Below, in pieces: positions 50,313 to 58,338 of a stretch of DNA of 64,000 bases. Source of the stretch: CAKSST01 sp045535505 (GTDB lineage: Bacteria > Bacillota > Clostridia > Oscillospirales > Acutalibacteraceae); the NCBI GenBank assembly GCA_045535505.1, contig JAZSLU010000004.1:1-64000 (forward strand), in the 5' to 3' direction. How positions within the stretch are numbered: the first letter of the stretch is position 1; every line of letters begins with the position of its first letter. A program made the position numbers and the translations under genes. Below the pieces are notes generated by a model. The model made no database searches. It saw nothing but the letters and a program-made list of their open reading frames with translations, and was not told the origin of the DNA.

Positions 50313-51887
50313 ATGGGAAAAGGGTCAAGAAACAGAGCAGCTTATGAGGCTGAAAAACTTGCAAAACGAGAGGCACTCATAAAAGAAAAGAAAAAACAAA
50401 AAATCACAAACCGCATAACGCTTGGCGTTGTTGCGCTTATTCTTGTTGGCGCTATTGTCGGCGGCGCTTTTGGCATTTCAAACGGCATTAAAGCCAAAAA
50501 ACGCACTCAATTTCACAATACCGTTGCCGCAAGTTCAAAGCATTACAAGGTTACAACTGCTATGATGAGCTATTTCTTTAATCTTCAGTATATGAGCTTT
50601 CAAAACAATTACAGCAGTAATTTAAGCCAAATTGAAATTGATACAACAAAATCTTTAAAAGAACAAGCTTGCGATGCACAGTTTGCAACCGAAGAAGACC
50701 AAACCTGGTACGATTATTTTTATATCCTCGCCGAAAAACAGGTTACAGATATGCTCGGATTGCTTGAAGCTGCAAAAGAAGAGGGTTACACCTTAACCGA
50801 TGCTGATAAAGAAAATTTAAAAACAGCCGAAGAAGAACTTACCAGTGCTTGCGAAGAGTATGATATGACTGAGCAAGAATATCTTGACTATGTTTACGGT
50901 GCGGGAATGAAAAAAGAAGAGGTTATGAAAGCTATGGAATATTATCAGCTTTCCTCATCTTATTATGACTCTAAATACGCTTCACTTACCTATACGGATG
51001 ATGAAATAACAAATCATTATAACAGCAACAAAAAGCTTTTTACACAGGTTGACTATCTCGCATATAGCTTTTCTGTAAATTTAAAGTCATATACAGGTGA
51101 CGAAACCGCCCGCAAAGCCGCAATTTCAAATTTGAAATCCAAAGCAGAGTTTTTAACAAAGGTTAAAACTGCTAACGAGTTCAAGTTAAGCTTAAAAGAA
51201 TATCTTGATAAAACATATAGCGGAAGCGCAACATACACAACAGTTGACCCTGCCAAAGAGCTGGAGAACAGTGTTTATACAGGCATAACATATATCGAAG
51301 ATAACGAAATTTGCGATTGGGCGTTTGCCGACACCACCAAGACAGGCGAAATTAAAACCTTTGAAGAAGAGGTTGATGAAGTTTATTATGTCAGCGTTGT
51401 TATGATGACCAAAACAATGTATCGCGATGAAACTGCAACACGTGATATTCGTCATATTTTATATTTAACCGAAAATCACGGCTCTGCCGAGGGTGCAAAA
51501 GCAAAAGCACAAGCTCTACTTGATACCTATAATGCAGGCGAAAAGACCGAAGAACGCTTTGCTGCTCTTGCAAAAGAAAACACCGAAGACCCCGGCTCAA
51601 AATCAACGGGCGGCCTTTATCAGAACGTAAGTCAGGGTGAAATGGTAGAGAGCTTTAACGATTGGATGTTTGATAAAAACCGCAAAAAAGGTGATACCGC
51701 TTTGGTTGAAAGTTCATACGGTTGCCACATAATGTATTATCCCGATGTCGAAACAACCGTTTGGCAGACCAGCGCAAAAAATTCACTTATCAACAACAAG
51801 TTTGATGCCGATATTGAAGAAATGACCAAAAAATATGACATTAAAGCAAAAAATCAAGATATAACAAAAGCAGAACTTGATTATTAA
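50313..51887 (+). CDS. Membrane-anchored parvulin-type peptidylprolyl isomerase
   Basis: Of 524 residues, the first 30 are strongly basic (cytosolic), then one membrane helix at about 33-55 (TLGVVALILVGAIVGGAFGI) anchors the protein. A long helical SurA/PrsA-like N-terminal domain follows. The parvulin domain at about 370-470 begins RDIRHILYL and contains ALAKENTEDPGSKSTGGLY and SYGCHIMYY. It probably helps secreted proteins fold on the outer face of the membrane, as PrsA does, but is anchored by a helix rather than a lipid. AGAGGTG precedes the ATG. It is a single-gene transcript. Confidence 0.88.
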   Translation: MGKGSRNRAAYEAEKLAKREALIKEKKKQKITNRITLGVVALILVGAIVGGAFGISNGIKAKKRTQFHNTVAASSKHYKVTTAMMSYFFNLQYMSFQNNYSSNLSQIEIDTTKSLKEQACDAQFATEEDQTWYDYFYILAEKQVTDMLGLLEAAKEEGYTLTDADKENLKTAEEELTSACEEYDMTEQEYLDYVYGAGMKKEEVMKAMEYYQLSSSYYDSKYASLTYTDDEITNHYNSNKKLFTQVDYLAYSFSVNLKSYTGDETARKAAISNLKSKAEFLTKVKTANEFKLSLKEYLDKTYSGSATYTTVDPAKELENSVYTGITYIEDNEICDWAFADTTKTGEIKTFEEEVDEVYYVSVVMMTKTMYRDETATRDIRHILYLTENHGSAEGAKAKAQALLDTYNAGEKTEERFAALAKENTEDPGSKSTGGLYQNVSQGEMVESFNDWMFDKNRKKGDTALVESSYGCHIMYYPDVETTVWQTSAKNSLINNKFDADIEEMTKKYDIKAKNQDITKAELDY

Positions 51888-51895
51888 AATCACAA

Positions 51896-51922
51896 CGGAC
51901 GGGAAACCGTCCGTTTGTTTTT
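51896..51922 (+). terminator. Terminator after the foldase gene
   Basis: ACGGACGG, loop GAAA, CCGTCCGT, then TTGTTTTTATTT. Confidence 0.85.
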
Positions 51923-51952
51923 ATTTCTCGTGTTTAAAACCGCAATTATAAT

Positions 51953-51980
51953 TGACTTTACAGTGTGAATATTGTACAAT
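51953..51980 (+). promoter_or_regulatory. Promoter of the pyrH-frr operon
   Basis: TTGACT (51953-51958), a 16-nt spacer and TACAAT (51975-51980), about 40 nt before pyrH. Confidence 0.65.
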
Positions 51981-52018
51981 GATATAAATAAGTTTTAATA
52001 GTGGGGGTATAGGTGAAA

Positions 52019-52723
52019 ATGAAGCCGGCATACAATCGCGTATTAATAAAATTGAGTGGCGAAGCCCTTGCGGGCAACCAAAAAACAGGGCTTGATTTTG
52101 ATACGGTTTTAAAAATTTGCACAGGGGTAAAACACTGTGTTGATTTGGGTGTCGAGGTGGCAATAGTAATCGGCGGCGGCAATTTTTGGCGCGGTCGTAC
52201 AAGCGGTAAAATGGATAGGGTACGTGCAGACCATATGGGAATGCTCGCAACCGTTATCAATTCACTTGCTCTTGCAGATGCGCTCGAACAACTTGATGTT
52301 CCCGTACGTGTTCAAACAGCAATCGCAATGAATTCAATCGCTGAGCCCTTTATTCGCAATAAAGCAATGCGCCATTTAGAAAAAGGCAGGGTTGTTATTT
52401 TTGGCTGTGGCACAGGTAACCCCTTCTGCTCAACCGATACCGCAGCGGCATTACGTGCGGCAGAAATCGGCGCAGATATTGTTTTTAAAGCAACAAATGT
52501 TGACGGTGTTTATGACAGCGACCCCCGCAAAAACCCTGACGCTAAAAAATATGATACATTATCTTTCCACGAGGTTTTGGAAAAAGAACTCGGCGTTATT
52601 GACTCTCAGGCAGCATCAATTTGCATGGAAAACGATATTCCTTTGTTGGTTTTCAGCCTTAGTGAGCCCGAAAATATGGTTAGCGCCATCTGTGGTGAGG
52701 TTATAGGTACCACAATTAAATAA
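52019..52723 (+). CDS. pyrH: UMP kinase
   Basis: The 234-residue hexameric bacterial UMP kinase makes UDP from UMP and ATP. It has RVLIKLSGEALAG at the start, VIGGGNFWRGR near 45, the UMP site MGMLATVINSLALADALE near 70 and GTGNPFCSTDTAAALRAAEI near 130. KATNVDGVYDSDP lies near 158. The ATG at 52019 is favoured with GGGGG 10 nt upstream; a GTG two codons earlier is possible. frr follows after 28 nt, as in most bacteria. Confidence 0.96.
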   Translation: MKPAYNRVLIKLSGEALAGNQKTGLDFDTVLKICTGVKHCVDLGVEVAIVIGGGNFWRGRTSGKMDRVRADHMGMLATVINSLALADALEQLDVPVRVQTAIAMNSIAEPFIRNKAMRHLEKGRVVIFGCGTGNPFCSTDTAAALRAAEIGADIVFKATNVDGVYDSDPRKNPDAKKYDTLSFHEVLEKELGVIDSQAASICMENDIPLLVFSLSEPENMVSAICGEVIGTTIK

Positions 52724-52751
52724 TAATTTTTACGATAGGAGCATATACGTT

Positions 52752-53306
52752 ATGAAAGAATTAATTGCAAAAATGCAAGCAAATATGGAAAAAACAATGG
52801 ACGCTTTAAATCGCGACCTTGGCGCAATCCGCGCAGGCAGAGCAAATCCCGCTGTGCTTGATAAAATTTCAGTTGATTACTGGGGCACACCCACCCCTAT
52901 TCAGCAGATGGCTGCTGTTTCTGTTGCAGAAGCAAGAATTTTGGTTATTCAGCCTTGGGATGCAAGCACACTCAAAGAAATTGAACGTGCAATTTTGGCA
53001 TCAGATATCGGAATCAACCCCCAAAACGACGGCAAGGTAATCCGCCTTACGTTTCCCCCTTTGACCGAAGAGCGTCGTCGTGACCTGGTTAAAGAGGTTA
53101 GAGGCATGGCAGAAACCTCAAAGGTTTCTTTGCGTTCCATTCGCAGAGATTTTATTGAAAAATCAAAGCAGAAGAAAAAAGACGGTGAGTTCACTGAAGA
53201 TGACGTTGCAATCTGTGAGAAAAAAATTCAGGACGTTACCGATAAATATACTAAAGAAGTAGATACTCTCCTTTCGGCAAAAGAAAAGGAAATTATGGAA
53301 ATATAA
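52752..53306 (+). CDS. frr: Ribosome recycling factor
   Basis: The 184-residue protein is a normal ribosome recycling factor, a helical three-strand bundle plus beta sandwich that splits ribosomes after termination with EF-G. Signatures are IRAGRANPAVLDKISVDYWG near residue 26, IQPWDASTLKEIERAI and RLTFPPLTEERRRDL near 105. TAGGAG lies 11 nt before the ATG. It is followed after 4 nt by repeat copy D, which separates it from uppS. Confidence 0.97.
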   Translation: MKELIAKMQANMEKTMDALNRDLGAIRAGRANPAVLDKISVDYWGTPTPIQQMAAVSVAEARILVIQPWDASTLKEIERAILASDIGINPQNDGKVIRLTFPPLTEERRRDLVKEVRGMAETSKVSLRSIRRDFIEKSKQKKKDGEFTEDDVAICEKKIQDVTDKYTKEVDTLLSAKEKEIMEI

Positions 53307-53310
53307 ATTT

Positions 53311-53471
53311 AGCCAAAGCATTTAAACTAAAATCAGCCCTTTAAGGCTGATTTTAGGCGGCTTTAGGCTCATTCTCACACATAGGCTTGATGGATTCACG
53401 AGTATTTTAACAAAGTCACAGCAAAAAATCCTTGTTTCAAAATCTGATTCGAGTTTGAATGCTTTGGCTAA
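53311..53471 (+). repeat. Intercistronic inverted-repeat element, copy D
   Basis: Terminal repeats TAGCCAAAGCATTTAAAC (53311-53328) and GTTTGAATGCTTTGGCTA (53454-53471), 17 of 18 matching when inverted. The inside has AAATCAGCC/GGCTGATTT, GCGGCTTTAGGCTCATT, CACATAGGCTTGATGGATTC, GAGTATTTTAACAAAG and AAAATCTGATTC. It is the closest relative of copy B. It lies between frr and uppS. Confidence 0.88.
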
Positions 53472-53473
53472 GG

Positions 53474-53492
53474 GGCGAGCATTGCTCGCCCA
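53474..53492. repeat. GGGCGAGC hairpin repeat, copy 2
   Basis: GGGCGAGC (53474-53481), loop ATT, GCTCGCCC (53485-53492). It abuts the right end of repeat copy D and is of the same type as the hairpins at 3857 and 63031. Confidence 0.5.
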
Positions 53493-53525
53493 TTTTACTC
53501 TTTGTTTAAAAGGGAGTTGCCAAAA

Positions 53526-54242
53526 ATGTTTTTAAAAAAGAAAAAAACCGATATACAGCGCAAATTGCCTGAGCATATTGCAATAATTATGGATGGCAAC
53601 GGCAGATGGGCAAAAAAACGTTCACTGCCCCGTTCAGCAGGTCATTCCGCAGGGGCAAAGGTTTTTAAGGATATTGCTCGCTATTGTAATAAAATCGGCA
53701 TAAAATATTTAACGGTTTACGCCTTTTCGACAGAAAACTGGAAAAGACCTCCCGCCGAGGTCGAAGCTATTATGAACCTGCTTCGCGATTATCTGCGTGA
53801 CACCGAAAACTTTAAAGGCGAGAATATACAACTTCAGTTTATCGGCAAACGTGAAGATTTAGCAGAGGATATTCAGCAAATGATGGCAAAGGCTGAGGCT
53901 GATTCAAAAGACGCTACAGGATTGCATCTTAATATTGCTGTAAATTATGGTGGCAGAGATGAAATTGTAAACGCCGTCAAAAAAATTGTAAACGAGGGCA
54001 TTTTGGCAGAAGATATAACAGAAGACACAATAAGCCAAAGAATTTATACCGCAAATCAGCCCGACCCCGATTTCATCATAAGGCCCAGCGGCGAATATAG
54101 GCTGTCAAATTATCTTATATGGCAATCAGCCTATGCAGAATATTGGTTTTCGGACGTATTATGGCCCGACTTTAAGCCTCGCCATTTAGAACAGGCAATA
54201 GAAGATTTTTGCAATCGAAACAGACGCTTCGGCGGCATTTGA
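53526..54242 (+). CDS. uppS: Isoprenyl transferase (undecaprenyl diphosphate synthase)
   Basis: The 238-residue cis-prenyltransferase makes the C55 lipid carrier precursor for the cell wall. It has the catalytic aspartate in IIMDGNGRWAKKRSLPRSAG near residue 20, YAFSTENWKRP near 70, AVNYGGRDEIV near 145, RPSGEYRLSNYLIWQSAYAE near 190 and LWPDF. The ATG at 53526 follows AAAGGGAG by 10 nt. An upstream in-frame codon at 53502 precedes that site and is not used. cdsA follows after 13 nt. Confidence 0.96.
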   Translation: MFLKKKKTDIQRKLPEHIAIIMDGNGRWAKKRSLPRSAGHSAGAKVFKDIARYCNKIGIKYLTVYAFSTENWKRPPAEVEAIMNLLRDYLRDTENFKGENIQLQFIGKREDLAEDIQQMMAKAEADSKDATGLHLNIAVNYGGRDEIVNAVKKIVNEGILAEDITEDTISQRIYTANQPDPDFIIRPSGEYRLSNYLIWQSAYAEYWFSDVLWPDFKPRHLEQAIEDFCNRNRRFGGI

Positions 54243-54255
54243 GAGGATGAAAATT

Positions 54256-55080
54256 ATGAAAACAAGGATAATTTCAGGTGCGGTTATGGGTATTATCGTT
54301 GCCGCCGCATTAGCGCTTTCTTATGTATGGCCAATGGCAATTTATTTAGGGCTCGGCGTGTGCGCAGGTATAGCCGCTTATGAACTTTTGTGGAACACAG
54401 GAGCTTTAAAACTTCGTCCTGCGGTTTTGGGTGCAGTAGGCTATATGGCACTCGCAACCGTTTCGGATCATCTTGGTAATGATTTACCTTGGTTTTACAT
54501 CATAACTGCAATATACGTTGCAACAATGATAATAATAGCATTAATAAGACATCAGTCAATTTCGGCACACGCCTTCGGTTATGTTGTCGGTGTGCCTATA
54601 ATTGTAGCAAAAGCGTTTTCATGCCTCGCATCAATCATTGCAATGGGTGGCGGTCAAGGCATATTCTATTTTTTGTTTATGTTTAACTTTGCATCAATTG
54701 CAGATATGGGCGCTTATTTTGTAGGCAGCACTATCGGCAAACATAAAATGGCACCTGTAATCAGCCCCAAAAAGACAATTGAGGGCGCTGTGGGCGGTAT
54801 GGTTTGTTCAACGGCATTTACGCTTTTATTTGTTTTTATATTCAACAACCTTTTTGAGACAAACTTTGTTTTGTGGCAATGGCTTATTGTCACCCCAATT
54901 TTTGTTGTTTTGGGAATGATTGGCGATTTGGCTGCATCTTATATAAAGAGGTCTTTCGGTATTAAAGATTACGGCAAATTAATACCCGGCCACGGCGGTA
55001 TTATGGACCGTCTTGACAGTATGCTCATGGTAGCACCCTTCTTGCAAATGTTCATTTCTGTAACGGAGGCGCTGGTATGA
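54256..55080 (+). CDS. cdsA: Phosphatidate cytidylyltransferase
   Basis: The 274-residue membrane enzyme makes CDP-diacylglycerol, the hub of phospholipid synthesis. It has about eight hydrophobic segments and the family signature near the C-terminus, YGKLIPGHGGIMDRLDSML, with the acidic site residues; SPKKTIEGAVGG occurs before it. The ATG at 54256 follows GAGAGG by 9 nt; the ATG at 54247 is too close to that site. The end overlaps dxr by 4 nt (ATGA). Confidence 0.95.
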   Translation: MKTRIISGAVMGIIVAAALALSYVWPMAIYLGLGVCAGIAAYELLWNTGALKLRPAVLGAVGYMALATVSDHLGNDLPWFYIITAIYVATMIIIALIRHQSISAHAFGYVVGVPIIVAKAFSCLASIIAMGGGQGIFYFLFMFNFASIADMGAYFVGSTIGKHKMAPVISPKKTIEGAVGGMVCSTAFTLLFVFIFNNLFETNFVLWQWLIVTPIFVVLGMIGDLAASYIKRSFGIKDYGKLIPGHGGIMDRLDSMLMVAPFLQMFISVTEALV

Positions 55081-56216
55081 CCAAAATTATGACGGTGCTT
55101 GGCAGTACAGGCTCAATCGGTACACAAGCGCTAGAGGTTGCTGCTTCCAACAACATTAAAATATATGGTCTTACAGCAAATCGTAATGTTAAACTGGTTG
55201 AACAACAAGCAAGAAAGTTTTCTCCAAAAGTTGTTGCAATGGCAGACGAACTTGCAGCAAAAGATTTAAAACTGCGTCTTTTGGACACCAATATTAAGGT
55301 GCTTTCGGGTATGGACGGTGTTATTGAGGTTGCAAGTAGCGGCGACAGTGATACAGTTCTCAACTCAATTGTTGGTATTGCAGGCTTGCGTCCTACCTTG
55401 CGTGCGCTTGAAAGCGGCAAAAACATCGCCCTTGCTAATAAAGAAACGCTTGTTACGGGCGGTAATATCGTAATGGATTTGGCTCGCAAAAATAATCTTA
55501 AAATATTGCCGGTTGACAGCGAACACTCTGCAATTTTTCAATGTTTGCAGTGCACACCGAAAGGCAGTTTGCAAAAAATAATTTTAACAGCCTCGGGTGG
55601 ACCTTTTTTCGGCAAAACAAAAAGCCAACTCGAAAACGTGCCTGTATCGGCAGCGCTAAAACATCCCAACTGGGATATGGGCGCAAAAATAACTATAGAT
55701 TCGGCAACATTGATGAATAAAGGCCTTGAGGTTATTGAGGCCATGCATTTATTCTCGGTTTCGCCGCAAAATATAGAGGTGGTTGTTCACCGTCAAAGTA
55801 TTATTCATTCGGCAGTTGAACTAACTGACGGCAGCGTTATAGCACAACTCGGTCTGCCCGATATGAAACTGCCCATACAGTATGCATTAACCTATCCGCA
55901 AAGAGCGGGTCTTTGCGGTAAGCGTTTGTCATTAACCGATATCGGTACACTAACCTTTGATAAGCCCGATATGGAAACGTTTGGTTGCCTTGCTGTTTGT
56001 ATGGATGCCGCAAACAAGGGTGGATTAAAACCTTGTGCCGCAAACGGCGCAAATGAACAGGCGGTAGCCTTGTATCTTGAAGAAAAAATCAAATTCGGCG
56101 ATATTGCCCGTCTTGTGCGTGATGCAACCGATAACCAACCGATAGGCGAACTAACAGAGCAATCGGTGCTTGAGGCGGATGCTGCCGCAAGAGAATATGT
56201 TCTTTCTCACACATAA
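55077..56216 (+). CDS. dxr: 1-deoxy-D-xylulose 5-phosphate reductoisomerase
   Basis: The 379-residue NADPH enzyme makes methylerythritol phosphate, the second step of the MEP isoprenoid pathway. The nucleotide loop is LGSTGSIGTQALEVA at residues 8-22, with ANKETLVTGG near 122 and the metal site in LPVDSEHSAIFQCL near 145. TASGGPF and HPNWDMGAKITIDSATLMNK near 195 carry the catalytic residues. Gene order cdsA-dxr-rseP-ispG is widespread in Firmicutes. ispG further down the operon belongs to the same pathway. Confidence 0.97.
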   Translation: MTKIMTVLGSTGSIGTQALEVAASNNIKIYGLTANRNVKLVEQQARKFSPKVVAMADELAAKDLKLRLLDTNIKVLSGMDGVIEVASSGDSDTVLNSIVGIAGLRPTLRALESGKNIALANKETLVTGGNIVMDLARKNNLKILPVDSEHSAIFQCLQCTPKGSLQKIILTASGGPFFGKTKSQLENVPVSAALKHPNWDMGAKITIDSATLMNKGLEVIEAMHLFSVSPQNIEVVVHRQSIIHSAVELTDGSVIAQLGLPDMKLPIQYALTYPQRAGLCGKRLSLTDIGTLTFDKPDMETFGCLAVCMDAANKGGLKPCAANGANEQAVALYLEEKIKFGDIARLVRDATDNQPIGELTEQSVLEADAAAREYVLSHT

Positions 56217-57276
56217 CTTTGGAGTGATAATTATTTTATCTTTTTTAAACACAGTATGGCCCTATGCGGTGGCAATTTTGGTTTTTATATTGCTAATCGT
56301 CATTCACGAGCTTGGCCATTTTTTTGCCGCAAAAGCTTGTAAAGTCAAGGTTAACGAGTTTGCGGTGGGATTTGGTCCAAAAATATTCGGCAAAAGGTTT
56401 GGCGAAACGTATTACCGCTTTAATATAATCCCGCTGGGTGGATATTGCGCTATGGAGGGTGAAGACGAGCACAGCAACGAGCCACGCGCATTTTGCAATG
56501 CAAAAGCAATTAAAAGGTTTGTTATTGTTGTTTCGGGTGCCCTTTGCAATATTTTGCTCGGAATTATTTTAAGCGCAATAATTCTTTGTACACAAAGTTT
56601 GCTTTCAACCACCACCGTTGCAAAGTTTGACCAAAACGCCAAAAGCGCCCAAAGTGGATTGCAGGTCGGTGATAAAATTATTGCGGTTGATTCTCGCAGA
56701 GTTTTCTCGGTTCACGATTTAGGATATACTTTTACAAACGTAAAAGGTGACAAGGTTGATATAACCGTAAAGCGTGATGGCAAAAAAGTGTTATTAAATG
56801 ATGTAACCTTTAATACTGCTCAACAAGACGGTATTAACTATCTTCAGGTTGACTTTTTTGTTTTAGGTCAGCAAAAAACCTTTGGCAATGTTATAGTCCA
56901 GTCTTTAAAAACAACCCTTTCGTATGCCAGAATAGTCTGGATGTCACTTATAGATTTAGTAACCGGCAAATATGGTCTTTCGGCCGTTTCGGGTCCTGTC
57001 GGGCTAACGCAGGTTTTGAGCGAGTCTGCTCAAAACGGACTGATTAATTTGTTGCCTATAATGACACTTATAACAATAAATTTAGGCGTTTTCAATCTAC
57101 TGCCCCTACCGGCTTTGGACGGCGGCAGACTATTGTTTATTTTGTTTGAAATGATTTTTGGCCGCAAAGTACCCGAAAAGTTTGAAGGCTGGGTTCATGC
57201 GGCAGGCTTTGCCTTACTAATTGGCTTAATGCTGCTTGTAACGGCAAAAGATATTTGGATGTGGATTGCAGGTTAA
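56197..57276 (+). CDS. rseP: RseP-type site-2 zinc metalloprotease
   Basis: The intramembrane metalloprotease has the zinc motif HELGH in VIHELGHFFAAKACKVKV and the second site LPALDGGRLLF near the end, with one PDZ domain between (about 130-200, AQSGLQVGDKIIAVDSRRV). Family members cut membrane anti-sigma factors or signal-peptide remnants (RasP, YluC). The start is uncertain: the ATG at 56197 overlaps dxr by 20 nt with a weak ribosome site. The GTG at 56224 would start beside GGAG with no spacing. From either, the length is near 350-360 residues. ispG follows after 6 nt. Confidence 0.9.
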   Translation: MFFLTHNFGVIIILSFLNTVWPYAVAILVFILLIVIHELGHFFAAKACKVKVNEFAVGFGPKIFGKRFGETYYRFNIIPLGGYCAMEGEDEHSNEPRAFCNAKAIKRFVIVVSGALCNILLGIILSAIILCTQSLLSTTTVAKFDQNAKSAQSGLQVGDKIIAVDSRRVFSVHDLGYTFTNVKGDKVDITVKRDGKKVLLNDVTFNTAQQDGINYLQVDFFVLGQQKTFGNVIVQSLKTTLSYARIVWMSLIDLVTGKYGLSAVSGPVGLTQVLSESAQNGLINLLPIMTLITINLGVFNLLPLPALDGGRLLFILFEMIFGRKVPEKFEGWVHAAGFALLIGLMLLVTAKDIWMWIAG

Positions 57277-57282
57277 AAAATT

Positions 57283-58326
57283 ATGGCAAGTAAAAAGCAA
57301 GTAAAAGTCGGCAATATTTTTATGGGAGGCGGCTCACCGGTTACGGTGCAGTCTATGTTAAGTGTACCTGCCCATAACTTTAGCGGTAATGTTGAACAAG
57401 CCAAGCGTTTGTATAATGCGGGCTGTGAGATAATTCGTGTTTCGGTGCCGGATAAAGACACTGTGCCGCTTATACCGCTTTTAAAACAAGCTGTGCCTGT
57501 GCCTATCGTTGCCGATATACATTTTGATTATCGCTTGGCAATCGAAAGCGTTGCCGCCGGTGTTGACAAGGTGCGTATAAATCCGGGAAATATCGGCGAT
57601 GACCAAAAAGTAAAACAGGTTGCCAACTGCTGTAAAACGGCGGGTGTGCCCATTCGCATCGGCGTAAATTCGGGTTCGCTTGAGAAAGATATATTGGCTA
57701 AGTTCGGCGGCGTTACGCCCGAAGCCATTGTGCAAAGCGGGCTTTACCATATCTCTCTGCTTGAGAGGTTTGACTTTGATGATATAGTGCTGTCATTAAA
57801 ATCTTCCGACGTTAATGAAGCCTTTGCGGCTTACACTCTTGCATCGCAAAAATGTCCTTATCCCTTGCATCTCGGCATAACTGAGGCTGGAGTTGAGAAA
57901 ATCGGCATAGTCCGTTCTGCTTGCGGTGTTGGCGGTTTGCTGCTTTCGGGAATAGGCGACACAATTCGCGTTTCGCTTACCGACGACCCTGTAAAAGAGG
58001 TTGCGGCGGGTATCGAAATTTTAAAAGCAGTAGGTTTGCGTAATGACGGTATTAAGTTTATATCCTGTCCCACCTGCGGTCGCACTAAAATCGACCTTAT
58101 AGGTCTTGCCAATGCGGCGCGCGAACGTCTTTGTGATGTAAAAAAAGACATAACCGTTGCAATAATGGGCTGTGTGGTTAATGGACCAGGAGAAGCTTCT
58201 CGTGCCGATATCGGTATTGCGGGCGGCGAGGGTTGCGGACTTATATTTAAAAAAGGGCAAAAACCTCGCAAGGTCAAAGAAGAAAATCTGCTTGACGAAC
58301 TTGTTAAAGAAATTGAAAGAATGTAG
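57283..58326 (+). CDS. ispG: 4-hydroxy-3-methylbut-2-enyl diphosphate synthase
   Basis: The 347-residue [4Fe-4S] enzyme (GcpE) of the MEP pathway turns MEcPP into HMBPP. It has GGGSPVTVQSML near residue 15, VADIHFDYRLA near 75, KVRINPGNIG and the cluster cysteines in SCPTCGRTKIDL near 265, with the third in MGCVVNGPGEASRADIGIAG near 300. Compared with the common 360-370 residue enzyme it is complete but slightly short. It lies between rseP and polC. Confidence 0.97.
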   Translation: MASKKQVKVGNIFMGGGSPVTVQSMLSVPAHNFSGNVEQAKRLYNAGCEIIRVSVPDKDTVPLIPLLKQAVPVPIVADIHFDYRLAIESVAAGVDKVRINPGNIGDDQKVKQVANCCKTAGVPIRIGVNSGSLEKDILAKFGGVTPEAIVQSGLYHISLLERFDFDDIVLSLKSSDVNEAFAAYTLASQKCPYPLHLGITEAGVEKIGIVRSACGVGGLLLSGIGDTIRVSLTDDPVKEVAAGIEILKAVGLRNDGIKFISCPTCGRTKIDLIGLANAARERLCDVKKDITVAIMGCVVNGPGEASRADIGIAGGEGCGLIFKKGQKPRKVKEENLLDELVKEIERM

Positions 58327-58338
58327 AGTACATAAATA

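Noticed and set aside
53502..53525. Upstream start for uppS
   Set aside because: It would precede the AAAGGGAG ribosome site, and the added residues are not part of the family.
56197..56232. ATT at 56233 as the rseP start, because it has the best-spaced GGAG
   Set aside because: ATT starts are very rare outside a few genes. An ATG or GTG start is kept as more likely, with the start marked uncertain.
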